Shown here in pieces: positions 34,925 to 43,567 of a stretch of DNA of 64,000 bases. The notes beneath the pieces were generated by a model. It saw only the letters and a program-made list of their open reading frames with translations, made no database searches and was not told the origin of the DNA. The stretch is taken from contig NZ_CP034413.3 of NCBI RefSeq assembly GCF_005121165.3, positions 372,001 to 436,000 on the forward strand, given 5' to 3'. This stretch comes from Dysosmobacter welbionis (lineage in GTDB: Bacteria; Bacillota; Clostridia; Oscillospirales; Oscillospiraceae). The first letter of the stretch is position 1. The number at the start of each line of letters is the position of its first letter. A program made the translations under genes and the position numbers.

Positions 34925-35332
34925 TCACTCCACGCCCCGCTGGTAGTCGATGGCGTCCTTGAAGCTGATGCGCCCATTGGTCTGCTTCACTTCACGGACG
35001 GACCGGGCGCGGAGTGTCTTGAGATCCTCGTCACTGATTTCCATGCCCGCCGCCAGTACATTCATCATCATGTTGACCTCCACCGCCAGTTTGAAGAGCA
35101 GGCGGGCGATGCGGTTCTCACTGTCCTGGACGGTTCCGCGCATGGCTGCCACCAGTGCGGGCGGCAGATATGCTGTGGCTTCCTTGCCGGAAACATAGCC
35201 GGCATAGAAGCGGATTGCCTTTTCAATAAACTCGTTCTGGCTCTGGCAGTTATCCCTTTCACAGAGTTCTTTGACCAGTTGCTGTGTTTCGGGAGCAATA
35301 CGCAGAGCGAACTTGATTTTTTCTCTCGCCAT
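34925..35332 (-). CDS. MobC-like relaxosome accessory protein
   Basis: About 135 aa from the ATG at 35332, just after GGAGGAAAGT. N-terminal ribbon-helix-helix: REKIKFALRIAPETQQLVKE then QSQNEFIEKAIRFYAGYV. The C-terminal half contains the MobC-like helix FKLAVEVNMMMNVLAAGMEI. It should bind near oriT and help the relaxase. A hairpin with a T-run lies immediately upstream. Confidence 0.8.
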   Translation of the reverse strand: MAREKIKFALRIAPETQQLVKELCERDNCQSQNEFIEKAIRFYAGYVSGKEATAYLPPALVAAMRGTVQDSENRIARLLFKLAVEVNMMMNVLAAGMEISDEDLKTLRARSVREVKQTNGRISFKDAIDYQRGVE

Positions 35333-35345
35333 ACTTTCCTCCAAT

Positions 35346-35378
35346 CAAAAATCCCTGACCTTTGCATGGCCAGGGATT
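35346..35378 (-). terminator. Terminator/attenuator hairpin just upstream of the MobC-like gene
   Basis: Minus-strand stem AATCCCTGGCC / GGTCAGGGATT (one mismatch, seven-base loop) followed by TTTT and, four bases on, the ribosome site GGAGG. Same hairpin, T-run, ribosome-site order as before the primase gene. Confidence 0.6.
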
Positions 35379-35499
35379 CGTTTTCTTTAAGAGGCTTCTT
35401 TACTTCAAAGCTGAATGCCGCCCATACTTTGCTTTTGTGCCTCCTTTTCTGTCCATATCCCTGTTATAATGCCGGATAAACGCCGAAGTGATGGGCCAT

Positions 35500-35660
35500 T
35501 CCAGCCGTGGTGACCCCCGGTGTGATCCCATCCCCTGAAAAGTGACCCCCGCAAAACCGTTCCCCGGCCCGCATTGCGGGGCGGTGTGAGCCGAGCGGGG
35601 GACGCTTTGCGACCCCCGCTCTTTATCCTGCACTGTTTTCGACCCCTCGGTTCACCCTCG
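35500..35660. other. Candidate origin of transfer (oriT)
   Basis: Non-coding, GC-rich stretch upstream of the MobC-like and relaxase genes, the usual place of oriT. It has two hairpins (CCCGCA/TGCGGG at 35568-35580; GCGGGGG/CCCCCGC at 35595-35619) and four GACCCC motifs in the same orientation at 35512, 35544, 35611 and 35641. No nick site can be named from sequence alone. The remainder of 35379-35840 holds no gene I can support. Confidence 0.45.
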
Positions 35661-35841
35661 CTAAAGGCGAAAGTGAGAGGCCATCAACGCAGGACGGTCA
35701 CTGCTCATTTTAGGAACGGCCCGCACAAAGCCCCCACAAATCGCCGGGAGGGACGGCAGGGGTACGGATGCCACCCAGCCCCGGAAAAGGGCACACCGGG
35801 CCGCACAGGGGGCAATGGCGGGGGAATGCGCTCCACTTCAC

Positions 35842-35867
35842 AAAAAGAGCCGTGCTGCCGCACGGCT
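35842..35867 (-). terminator. Rho-independent terminator of the 36-46 kb ICE operon
   Basis: Minus strand: perfect eight-base stem AGCCGTGC/GCACGGCT with a four-base loop, followed by CTTTTTG. It lies 29 bases after the stop of the gene at 35896-36351. Confidence 0.8.
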
Positions 35868-35895
35868 TCTCATGGAGCATCGGCTATTGGTTTGC

Positions 35896-36351
35896 TCAGT
35901 TCTGTGTGCAGGCCATAGACACCTGGGCCCCCTCGTTCTCTGTCTGGCTCTTGATGATCCAGTCCGTCAGGTTCTGGCATTCACTCAATTCCCTGGCCAG
36001 TGCGTACATTTCACGGCGGCCATCGGCGCTGTTCAGCTTCACTGCTGTCTCGAACAAGCCCCAGATATTATCCAGGGTTTGGAGGCCGCTGGCGTTTATC
36101 GGCAGGTCTTTTTCCTCCATCACATGATTCACCTTTTCGGGCTCGGCTGCTTGGGTAACTGCGATTTCTTCCTGACGGATCAAGTCCAGCCACCGCTGTG
36201 TGTCTGGTATTGGAAGTCCCCATGCCGTTCCAACCTGTGTCACAGCCTTTCGATATGGAGTTACATCCACAGCTGTTCCATAGAGCATAAGGTATGCAAT
36301 GGCCTCCTTTGCGAGATTTTCCTGCAGTTTACATACTTGTTTGGCTTTCAT
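35896..36351 (-). CDS. Hypothetical ICE protein
   Basis: 151 aa from the ATG at 36351 (AAAGGAG eight bases upstream); the open frame to 36447 has no start signal. Helical throughout (KQVCKLQENLAKEAIAYLML, LDNIWGLFETAVKLNSADGR, REMYALARELSECQNLTDWI). No family recognised. Last gene before the terminator at 35842-35867. A 165-base gap upstream shows nothing clear. Confidence 0.6.
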   Translation of the reverse strand: MKAKQVCKLQENLAKEAIAYLMLYGTAVDVTPYRKAVTQVGTAWGLPIPDTQRWLDLIRQEEIAVTQAAEPEKVNHVMEEKDLPINASGLQTLDNIWGLFETAVKLNSADGRREMYALARELSECQNLTDWIIKSQTENEGAQVSMACTQN

Positions 36352-36516
36352 TCGTTGAACTCCTTTCCTCGGATTTTTGGTTTGTTTCAGGCGCCGGTTG
36401 GCTGCCCATGCAACAACACAATGCCACACTTCCGGAGAGAAATCCATTCATCATTGCCAATAAAAAGCGGCTTGAGAAGCTGTGGGAAGTCGATAAAATT
36501 TACCGAGCGGCGTTTC

Positions 36517-37959
36517 CTACAGCCGAATCTCCAGCCCTTCTTCCGCCTGCTCCCGCAGCAGGGCGGTCCTTGTTTCCCCCAAGCTCTGTCCATTCTGTTG
36601 GTGACAGTAGGCGTCCATCTGGTTCCACAACTGGACCTGTTCCGCGGAAGTCAGCGGGTAGAAAAACTCAAACTCATGACCGTCAGAGCAGACGAGACAT
36701 ACGGTCAATGCGCTGTCTATCCGCCCGGTCTTCCAGCCAAAATTGGCGTACACATTCAGCCAGTCATCGTTGAAGGCAGAGGCAACATTGGTACCAAATA
36801 CTGCGTCAGGATCGAAGTTTATGGGGATATAGAAGTTCAGTTTCCCATCGCACTCTGTGATCTCATCGGTGAAGGATACCGCATCTACCGGCAGCCTTTT
36901 GGTACCTGCAGTGAGTTCCGGAGGGGCTTCACGCTCCATATCCAACTGTGCGTAGTAATCGTTCAGCGTTTTCCCGGTCCTGCCGAGGTAGTCCGCTTCC
37001 ATCTGTTTTCGCAAAAGAGCCCGTTCTTCTTTTCCCAGGGGATAGGTGAAAAGTTTCTGTACCACTCCATCCTGGCGATGTAGAGTAAGGGAAAGGGTGG
37101 CGTCGGCCTCCTGCCGTGCGGCGTCGTAATTGCAGAGAATATCCAGCCAGCCCCCCGGCTCTAAACAGTCCGCCGCCGGGCCAAGAACCTCCCGCTGGGC
37201 CTCATCGCTGGTGAAGTCAAACTGAAAATTCAGTCCATGGCCTGACAGAATGATCTCCTCCGAGAAGGTAAGATCGCCCTCCCGCAGAGGTCGGATTCCT
37301 CTGGTTTCAATCGAACCAAAGGTCTGCAATTCAATATTCCGGCCGTACAGATAATCTACAAGTCTGCGCCATTGTTCGTTTCTCTGGAGGTTGCGAGTTC
37401 GGTTGGCGTGGTAGGCGGCCGTAGATACATCCTTGTTTTTGAAGGTCTGCCAACCGTCTGCGAGATTCAGCGCGGAACACCAGCCGGCATCCAGATCAAT
37501 CTCAAACGCACCTGATACTTTGCCAGTATTTTCGAGGCGCAAGGCGGCCAATTCATCAAACCGCTCCCGCGTAATGGGCTGTGTCTTATAAAAGTGGTGG
37601 GAGAAACCGCCCTTCACCGCCTCGGCGTCTCCTTGCAGATAACGGCGCAGCCGTATGGCCACATCCAGAAATTCCTCGCCATTACCCGTTGAGAAGATAC
37701 TGTCATGGCCATTCTCCCGAATATGAAAAGCCGCATAGACTTTCTGGTCTTCCGCTGCCTGTGCTGACTCCAGTTCTTCCTTTGTGATAGCTGTTTCAAT
37801 CTGTACCCACCGTTCTAATGGAACAGTTTCGTTGTACAGCGTTATCAAATAATCCTGCAGATGCCGTTTAACATTACTGCCTTGCGCCTTCAGCGCCTCC
37901 TCCAGCGCCGCCCAGCGCCGCTGATCCAGCCACGCCTCGGTAGATACAGAATCGGCCAT
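36517..37959 (-). CDS. Large hypothetical ICE protein
   Basis: 480 aa, no family recognised. The first 60 residues (LDQRRWAALEEALKAQGSNV, HLQDYLITLYNETVPLERW) resemble a coiled anti-parallel helix pair like that in the DUF6103 protein encoded next to it. The rest has three similar beta-rich modules with ICE-type phrases (FEIDLDAGWCSALNLADGWQ, EEIILSGHGLNFQFDFTSDE, DDWLNVYANFGWKTGRIDSA). Cytoplasmic. The start codon touches the DUF6103 stop. Confidence 0.6.
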   Translation of the reverse strand: MADSVSTEAWLDQRRWAALEEALKAQGSNVKRHLQDYLITLYNETVPLERWVQIETAITKEELESAQAAEDQKVYAAFHIRENGHDSIFSTGNGEEFLDVAIRLRRYLQGDAEAVKGGFSHHFYKTQPITRERFDELAALRLENTGKVSGAFEIDLDAGWCSALNLADGWQTFKNKDVSTAAYHANRTRNLQRNEQWRRLVDYLYGRNIELQTFGSIETRGIRPLREGDLTFSEEIILSGHGLNFQFDFTSDEAQREVLGPAADCLEPGGWLDILCNYDAARQEADATLSLTLHRQDGVVQKLFTYPLGKEERALLRKQMEADYLGRTGKTLNDYYAQLDMEREAPPELTAGTKRLPVDAVSFTDEITECDGKLNFYIPINFDPDAVFGTNVASAFNDDWLNVYANFGWKTGRIDSALTVCLVCSDGHEFEFFYPLTSAEQVQLWNQMDAYCHQQNGQSLGETRTALLREQAEEGLEIRL

Positions 37960-38219
37960 TATTCAACCCCCTTCTTCTCGTCAAAAGTATCCGGCGCGGC
38001 GCTTCGAGGGGACCGGGCAGGCCGCGGGCGGGGCTGTTCCTCCGGCTCCGCCATGCTTTCAATATACTCCCTGGTCTGAGAAGGCACATATTTTTTGTAG
38101 AGCTTCTCCATGAACATATCCAGTTCCAACTCTAAAGAGGTACCGTTCTTTCCCGCATAGAACTGGACGGCTTTGAGTTTTTCCTGCTCAAATGAAACCG
38201 TGACTGTGGCTTTTTTCAT
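37959..38219 (-). CDS. DUF6103 family ICE protein
   Basis: 86 aa from the ATG at 38219 (GGAGGGATCACG upstream); the longer open frame to 38375 is a shadow of the upstream gene. Opens with KKATVTVSFEQEKLKAVQFY and has MFMEKLYKKYVPSQTREYIE, the DUF6103 pattern. A small helical protein typical of Firmicutes conjugative elements; role unknown. Ends in a Pro/Arg-rich tail. Confidence 0.75.
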   Translation of the reverse strand: MKKATVTVSFEQEKLKAVQFYAGKNGTSLELELDMFMEKLYKKYVPSQTREYIESMAEPEEQPRPRPARSPRSAAPDTFDEKKGVE

Positions 38220-38232
38220 CGTGATCCCTCCA

Positions 38233-39690
38233 TTACAGAAACAGTTCCATGGCATGTTCTGCCCTGGAACTGTTGGCAAGTGTTTCATCGTATTGTGCCA
38301 GAAGCTGTGAATTGACGCCGTCCAGAACCAGTTCCACTCCATAGGGGCCGGGGCGGATGGCGGCAATCTTGGCATCCAGAAGAGCCGAGAATTCTTCTTT
38401 GCCCTGGGCGGTCAGACGGGGAAGGTCCGCTGCGGGCACCCAGCCAACATCTTCGGCGGCATGAACTAAATAGACATCATGATCCGGCAGTCCAAGTGTC
38501 AACAGATCCCGCAGATGGACGGCCGGGGCTTCCGCCAGCGCATGGAGCTGCTGCTCCTGCACAGGCTCTGGTGGAAAATACACTCTGGTTTCACTGCCAT
38601 CCCTGCAGAAATAATCGACCTTTCTCCACTCGCCGCCATGGGCAACCTGCAACTCCCCAAGATGGCTGTATCTCCAGTTCCGATTATTTTCCTTGCACCA
38701 CTGGACTACATGGTCGCTGACGCTGCCGGACTTCCAGTCGAAGGTGAAGAGAGTTTCACCCTTCTGCCGGAGCAGTTCCGTCCACTGTACCCGGTCTGTG
38801 AAGCCCATACTTCGGGCAACAAACGCCTCACACATCCGGATCGCCCAGTCGGACGGCTCTGCCTGATGTTCATGTTTCTTTCTGAACTCCTCCAACTGCC
38901 AAAGCAGATCCAACTGATCCTGTTTAATATTGATGTTTCTTTCCTCCTCTTTCGTGTCATCCTTGGACTGTTTATCCAGCGATAGATTGTTTCCAAAGGC
39001 TTCCGTCAAGCTCTCGTAGATGCTCTCCGTATCCCATTCGCCAGCGGCAGTCAGCCGGCCAGCGATCTCCCGCAGGGTCGTTTCCTGGGCAAGCATCTCA
39101 TCGCCGGAGATAAGCCAGGGCCACATCTTCGAGGTTTCCTGCTCAAAGCGAATGTAGTCCACGATGTCCTGGTATGCGTCATCGCAGTCAGGCTCATAGC
39201 GGTGGGCGAGATCGAAGCCCATGGCCTCAATCTCCTGATTAGTCAGTCCCAACTCATTGTGAAGCGTCTTGTAGAGTTCCTCACTTCCGTCATGCTCCGC
39301 AAGGAAAGCTATGAGCCTGTTCTGGATTCTGTTGGCGCCTGCCGTTGGAAAATGGTTTGCCAGGGCATCCAAGCTCTCCCGCAGGCTGCCGGCCCGGTGG
39401 TCATATTCCAACCGTATTCGCCCATTGTCCAGATCAATGACCGCCCGCTGTTCCGCAGCCCCGCCATGACCAAGGTCATGGCTCAGGGCCTCCGCTTCAT
39501 CTGCAAATACCCGCCTGAGTGGAGTGCCGCGTTCAGCGGCAGCGAGAGAAAGAGCCTCCGCGAAGCTGCTGTTCTCATTTTCCGCGATGGCAGCGGCCCG
39601 CGCTAACAGTGGATACAGCCCCACAAGCCCAGCTCCATCCTCGCCTACAAAAGCGGTTTGCCGTCCCCGTTGCTCTACTTGATACAGCAC
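38233..39690 (-). CDS. Hypothetical ICE protein (possible two-gene fusion)
   Basis: 485 aa. Residues 1-110 resemble a common ICE N-terminal module (GRQTAFVGEDGAGLVGLYPL, DLDNGRIRLEYDHRAGSLRE). Residues 115-245 are acidic and helical. Residues 255-485 form another module (EEFRKKHEHQAEPSDWAIRM, WRYSHLGELQVAHGGEWRKV, VGWVPAADLPRLTAQGKEEF). At the junction (about 38955) the coding sequence contains AGGAGG without a nearby ATG, again suggesting an old gene boundary. Function unknown. Confidence 0.6.
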   Translation of the reverse strand: MLYQVEQRGRQTAFVGEDGAGLVGLYPLLARAAAIAENENSSFAEALSLAAAERGTPLRRVFADEAEALSHDLGHGGAAEQRAVIDLDNGRIRLEYDHRAGSLRESLDALANHFPTAGANRIQNRLIAFLAEHDGSEELYKTLHNELGLTNQEIEAMGFDLAHRYEPDCDDAYQDIVDYIRFEQETSKMWPWLISGDEMLAQETTLREIAGRLTAAGEWDTESIYESLTEAFGNNLSLDKQSKDDTKEEERNINIKQDQLDLLWQLEEFRKKHEHQAEPSDWAIRMCEAFVARSMGFTDRVQWTELLRQKGETLFTFDWKSGSVSDHVVQWCKENNRNWRYSHLGELQVAHGGEWRKVDYFCRDGSETRVYFPPEPVQEQQLHALAEAPAVHLRDLLTLGLPDHDVYLVHAAEDVGWVPAADLPRLTAQGKEEFSALLDAKIAAIRPGPYGVELVLDGVNSQLLAQYDETLANSSRAEHAMELFL

Positions 39691-39736
39691 TGCCGTAGTA
39701 TCCCTCCCATCGTTTTATTACCGTGTTCTGTCTGTT

Positions 39737-41071
39737 TTACATAGAGAGATCCTGTTCCTCACCCATCTCCACATCCCACATGGTCCGGACCTCATTCAGG
39801 TAATACCCAGCCAGTTCTTTGTCCTCGCAAAAGAAGGGGACGATGCCGCGGACCCCATAGTGCTCCTCACCAACCGCTGGGTTGTACCGCCCAAGCACAT
39901 AGTGAAGGGGGACTTTTTCCATTGTGAAAAAAGTTCCCCGCACAGAGCAAGTCTTGTCCTTTTCATCCACGCTCTCTATTACTCCACCGCGTAGATCGAA
40001 ATCGCCGGGGCCTCCATATGGCTCGGTAGCGACAAACAGCACCTTGTCTCCAGCCGTCAGCTCCTTAGCTAACAGGCAGTCCCGCATACGGGAAATGATT
40101 TCATCACGGGAGGTGAAGCTCTCGGCCTCCTGGATTTCATCGCTCTCCAGTTCGAGAGCGGACAGAGCCTGCTGGTACGCGGTATGAAGCCGTTCATCCG
40201 GCACATTTGGGTCAAGGCAGTAACCGAAAGCCCCTGGAGCCAGGCGGGTGATTCGTTCCTCATCTGGGATCTGTTGTAATTCTTCATAGGCGGAAAGCAG
40301 ATTCACCAGCTTCCCTGATTTTGGGAGAAGGTCAGACTGCACCTCAGATGCTTCGATCTGCTCGTCCACATATTCATCATACAGAGCGAAGCCGAGGCAT
40401 CCAATTTCATCGTTGCAGATTTCCAATGTGTTATGAAGGATATCGTAGAGGCTGCTGTCATCGAAATACTCTGCCATATAGTTCAGAATGCCTGATATGA
40501 TCTCCTCCTTCCGCTCTGCGGAAAGAGAGGGGGCGGGCTGCTCCGGCGCCAGGTTTTTGCAGTAGTCCAGATAATAGCAGACATCAAAGCACTCGTCCGT
40601 CAGGGTGACATCCGCCGCCTCCGGCCGCTGCTCCAGCTTCTCAAGGAGCATGGTATCGAAGCCGTTCCCGTCCTCTATCACCAATCCCATTTGCTCATAA
40701 AGCTCACTGAAATAATAGCACCAGCTACCCTCGTTGGTGTTTTCCGCTCCCTCCCTGATGATCTTTTCCACTGCCTGCTCCAGAATGGAATCAACCACCG
40801 CTCTTGCTCCGGGCAAGTAGGCAAAGTGTTTCCCCCCATCATAGGCAAAAACTCCGTCTTTATGCCCCTCTCCCAAAACGAGGACGCCCTGGTAGATCCG
40901 TCTACCGTGTTCATCAGCATAGAACGGCTCTGCAGCCCAGCGGCCATCCTGGTGAGGGCCATTCAAAAAGTCTTGGAATTCCTCGTCCGGCAGCGTAACC
41001 AGCCGAACTGCCTCACACTCAAAGATGTGGAAGCGTCCGGCCTTGGCCGGCAATTGAAGTTTCAGCCGCAA
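39737..41071 (-). CDS. Hypothetical ICE protein
   Basis: About 444 aa. Start taken at the TTG at 41071, eight bases after GGAGG that overlaps the M23 peptidase stop; the upstream frame to 41266 is a shadow of that gene. N-terminal strand block (LPAKAGRFHIFECEAVRLVT), a DUF-like middle (YYLDYCKNLAPEQPAPSLSA, EIISGILNYMAEYFDDSSLY), and a C-terminal beta domain (GGVIESVDEKDKTCSVRGTF, HYGVRGIVPFFCEDKELAGY). Role in transfer unknown. Confidence 0.6.
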   Translation of the reverse strand: MRLKLQLPAKAGRFHIFECEAVRLVTLPDEEFQDFLNGPHQDGRWAAEPFYADEHGRRIYQGVLVLGEGHKDGVFAYDGGKHFAYLPGARAVVDSILEQAVEKIIREGAENTNEGSWCYYFSELYEQMGLVIEDGNGFDTMLLEKLEQRPEAADVTLTDECFDVCYYLDYCKNLAPEQPAPSLSAERKEEIISGILNYMAEYFDDSSLYDILHNTLEICNDEIGCLGFALYDEYVDEQIEASEVQSDLLPKSGKLVNLLSAYEELQQIPDEERITRLAPGAFGYCLDPNVPDERLHTAYQQALSALELESDEIQEAESFTSRDEIISRMRDCLLAKELTAGDKVLFVATEPYGGPGDFDLRGGVIESVDEKDKTCSVRGTFFTMEKVPLHYVLGRYNPAVGEEHYGVRGIVPFFCEDKELAGYYLNEVRTMWDVEMGEEQDLSM

Positions 41072-41075
41072 AATA

Positions 41076-42158
41076 TCATCCTCCAGTCTTCGGTAAATAA
41101 TAGCGGGGATTGGTACGCTCCCCATTGACCCGCACTTCAAAATGCAGATGCGGACCTGTAGACCTCCCAGTGGAACCGGAGAGGGAAATGATATCCCCAG
41201 CCTCCACTGTCTGGCCAACCTGGGCCAGTAGACGGGAATTGTGGCCATACAAGGTGGATAGTCCATTGCCGTGGTCGATTATCACATAGTAACCATAGCT
41301 GCTGTTATATTGGGAAACTGTGACCGTCCCAGGCAGTGCGGCCCGGATAGGGGTGCCTGTGGGTACTGCCAGATCTATCCCGGTGTGTCCCCGTGTCTCG
41401 CCAGTGAAGGGGTCGCTGCGATACCCGAACTCCGAGGTGACCACGGACTCCCAGCCTGCTCCGATGGGAGAGCAGAAGCCATCCACCCCAATGAACGGGA
41501 CATCAGCCCCAGGGAACCAGCCGCCGCTTTCCCCGCTGGGGCTGCCATAAAGGATGAGATGATAGATACTGTCAGCGTTGGCCTGATGGTCCGCGGTGAC
41601 CTCGACTCCAATGGCATGGCTGATCCGCTCATAAATTTCAGCCAGGTCTTCAATAGGAACGGCCACCATGTAGGTTTCTGTGGTCTCCACCTCATTGCCT
41701 TCTTCGTCGGTGGTGGTAACCGTTCGGGTTCGCTCCTCATAATCCACGAAACAGTCCGCAAACTCATGGATGCCATCTGTATCTGGCTGTTCTGCGGCGA
41801 AATACAGAGCATAAAAAATGGCCTTGACGCGGGTATCGTCAAGGCTTTTTCCATCTTCGCATTGACTATTGATCTCCGCGATCACTTCGTCCAGTTGGTC
41901 AAAGCTGTTCCGCATATCCTCGATGTATCTTTGGTACTCCGGCGTGGCGCTGGCGGAAATGGAGCCGCCGTGGAAGCACAGCTCCACGGCGGACACATTG
42001 TGCTGTGAGGTTCCTGAGAGGATGGCGCAAAGCAGAACCACCAGAACGATCAGCGGGGAAAGGATAGCCACAATGCCCCAGCCCACCTTTTTGCGGGCTT
42101 CCTCATTGGAAAGAATTACTATCGCCGCTTTGACGGCCGCTGCAACGGTGGCACTCAT
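41076..42158 (-). CDS. Membrane-anchored M23 peptidase of the conjugation machine
   Basis: 360 aa. Membrane helix at residues 27-48, an alpha-helical region 70-200, and a LytM/M23 domain 225-355 with the metal ligands H258 and D262 (GHTGIDLAVP) and the H337-x-H339 pair (GPHLHFEV). It should cut cell-wall peptides so the secretion channel can cross. Most Gram-positive elements add an N-terminal lysozyme domain; here that region is short and unrecognised. Overlaps the next gene upstream by four bases. Confidence 0.9.
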   Translation of the reverse strand: MSATVAAAVKAAIVILSNEEARKKVGWGIVAILSPLIVLVVLLCAILSGTSQHNVSAVELCFHGGSISASATPEYQRYIEDMRNSFDQLDEVIAEINSQCEDGKSLDDTRVKAIFYALYFAAEQPDTDGIHEFADCFVDYEERTRTVTTTDEEGNEVETTETYMVAVPIEDLAEIYERISHAIGVEVTADHQANADSIYHLILYGSPSGESGGWFPGADVPFIGVDGFCSPIGAGWESVVTSEFGYRSDPFTGETRGHTGIDLAVPTGTPIRAALPGTVTVSQYNSSYGYYVIIDHGNGLSTLYGHNSRLLAQVGQTVEAGDIISLSGSTGRSTGPHLHFEVRVNGERTNPRYYLPKTGG

Positions 42159-43549
42159 AGGTTCATACCTTTCATGGGCGAATCCTCTGGCTGCGTACTG
42201 TTCTGCAGTTCAGACCAGTACGCGGCCAGCTCCTCCATGGTTTCCGTGTACCCATCGCCTTTGGGCCGATGCTCCGCCCACAGCTGGTACTGCTCCAGAT
42301 CAATTCCCCGGTCCAGCAGGAGCTTGGCGGCTCCGACCGCCTGATTGCTGACACAGGCATAGAGCGCGTCGTAGTTGTCCGGCTCCACCGGCATCCCGTG
42401 TTCCAGCAGTCTCTCTGCCATCCACTCCTGATGCTGGCCCGTGAGGGTGCGCAGGATGCCGGCCACCTCATCGCCCGGTCGGACGCCCTTGTCCACCAGA
42501 TCCACCGCGGTCTGGAAGTCCAGCTTTTCCGCAACCCAGCGGAGAAGCTTCGGGGGCACAGAAGCAATCTGCTCCGGCGTGCATTGGGCGATCAGGTCTT
42601 TGGCGATGTTCCGGCAGTTATTTGTATAGGCATAGAGGATCACCTCACCGTGGAGGGAGGGGAGCGGCTCCGAGAGGCGGCCTTCTGATTCCTTCACCAA
42701 TGTTTGTACCCGCCAACTGTCTCCCGTTTCCACCGCCCGCTTACAGGCAGTGAGATATGCCTCCGGGGAAAACCTCTCCACCGCCGCAAGAAGTATCAGG
42801 GTCATATTTCCTCCCACGACACCGGGGCGTCCCGCCACCTCGATCAGCAGGTCATCCGTCTGGTCTGATACCCTGGGATAAAGGTTTTTGAAGGCGTCAA
42901 ATTCTCCGTCCCGAATGGCCAACACGGTTTTATCGTAGTCGCTGATGTGCAGGGGGTACCGTCCCACCTCATCCATATAGGCGGTGATGCTCCCGGTCAT
43001 CCGCCGCAGGAGCTGTTCCGTCTGGGACATGGCCTGTTCCTGGCGTTCCTGCTGTTCCACCAGCGCCTCGATGATGGTGCGCTGCTCCGTAGGATTCAGG
43101 TGGACGATCATGCCCTCCGGCTCCGCCCGCTCACCCTGACGGAGATGTCGGGCATAGGTTTCGCCGTCCCCGTGGAACGCCTTGGTGATGGCGGAGGAGA
43201 TGAGGAACATCCGGTCCAGATCTGCGCCGGTTTCGCCCAGCGTCTTGCCGGTGATGAAACTTTTGGTGACGGGGCGGCTGTCTTCATACCACTTCAGGTA
43301 CACATCTAAATAGACGCCCTCGTTGCCGCCGTAGTCGGTGGTACAGAAGATGTCGGCGTCTTTGGGGATCTCCCGGCCATTTTCCCATTCCCGGTCCATG
43401 AGAAAATACTCGTCCGGAAGATATCCCATACTTTCCAGACGGTGCTTCAGTTCCTCGAAGACTTCCTGTGCGACGCGCTGACCGGCATACTGCATCCTCC
43501 GGGGATCTCCCGGAAACGGCTCCCACTGCTCCAATTCAATTTTTTTCAT
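42155..43549 (-). CDS. Ankyrin-like ICE protein
   Basis: 464 aa. N-terminal 130 residues form an alpha/beta domain (WEPFPGDPRRMQYAGQRVAQ, DADIFCTTDYGGNEGVYLDV). A coiled helix follows (IIEALVEQQERQEQAMSQTE). Residues 205-460 carry irregular ankyrin units (YDKTVLAIRDGEFDAFKNLY, AERLLEHGMPVEPDNYDALY, AAKLLLDRGIDLEQYQLWAE). Cytoplasmic; role in the element unknown. Ribosome site AAGAGAAAGG. Confidence 0.65.
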   Translation of the reverse strand: MKKIELEQWEPFPGDPRRMQYAGQRVAQEVFEELKHRLESMGYLPDEYFLMDREWENGREIPKDADIFCTTDYGGNEGVYLDVYLKWYEDSRPVTKSFITGKTLGETGADLDRMFLISSAITKAFHGDGETYARHLRQGERAEPEGMIVHLNPTEQRTIIEALVEQQERQEQAMSQTEQLLRRMTGSITAYMDEVGRYPLHISDYDKTVLAIRDGEFDAFKNLYPRVSDQTDDLLIEVAGRPGVVGGNMTLILLAAVERFSPEAYLTACKRAVETGDSWRVQTLVKESEGRLSEPLPSLHGEVILYAYTNNCRNIAKDLIAQCTPEQIASVPPKLLRWVAEKLDFQTAVDLVDKGVRPGDEVAGILRTLTGQHQEWMAERLLEHGMPVEPDNYDALYACVSNQAVGAAKLLLDRGIDLEQYQLWAEHRPKGDGYTETMEELAAYWSELQNSTQPEDSPMKGMNL

Positions 43550-43567
43550 TCGAATTTCCTTTCTCTT

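Noticed and set aside
35815-37083. Plus-strand ORF of 422 codons
   Set aside because: Crosses a terminator and two minus-strand genes; Cys/Phe-rich shadow sequence with no ribosome site.
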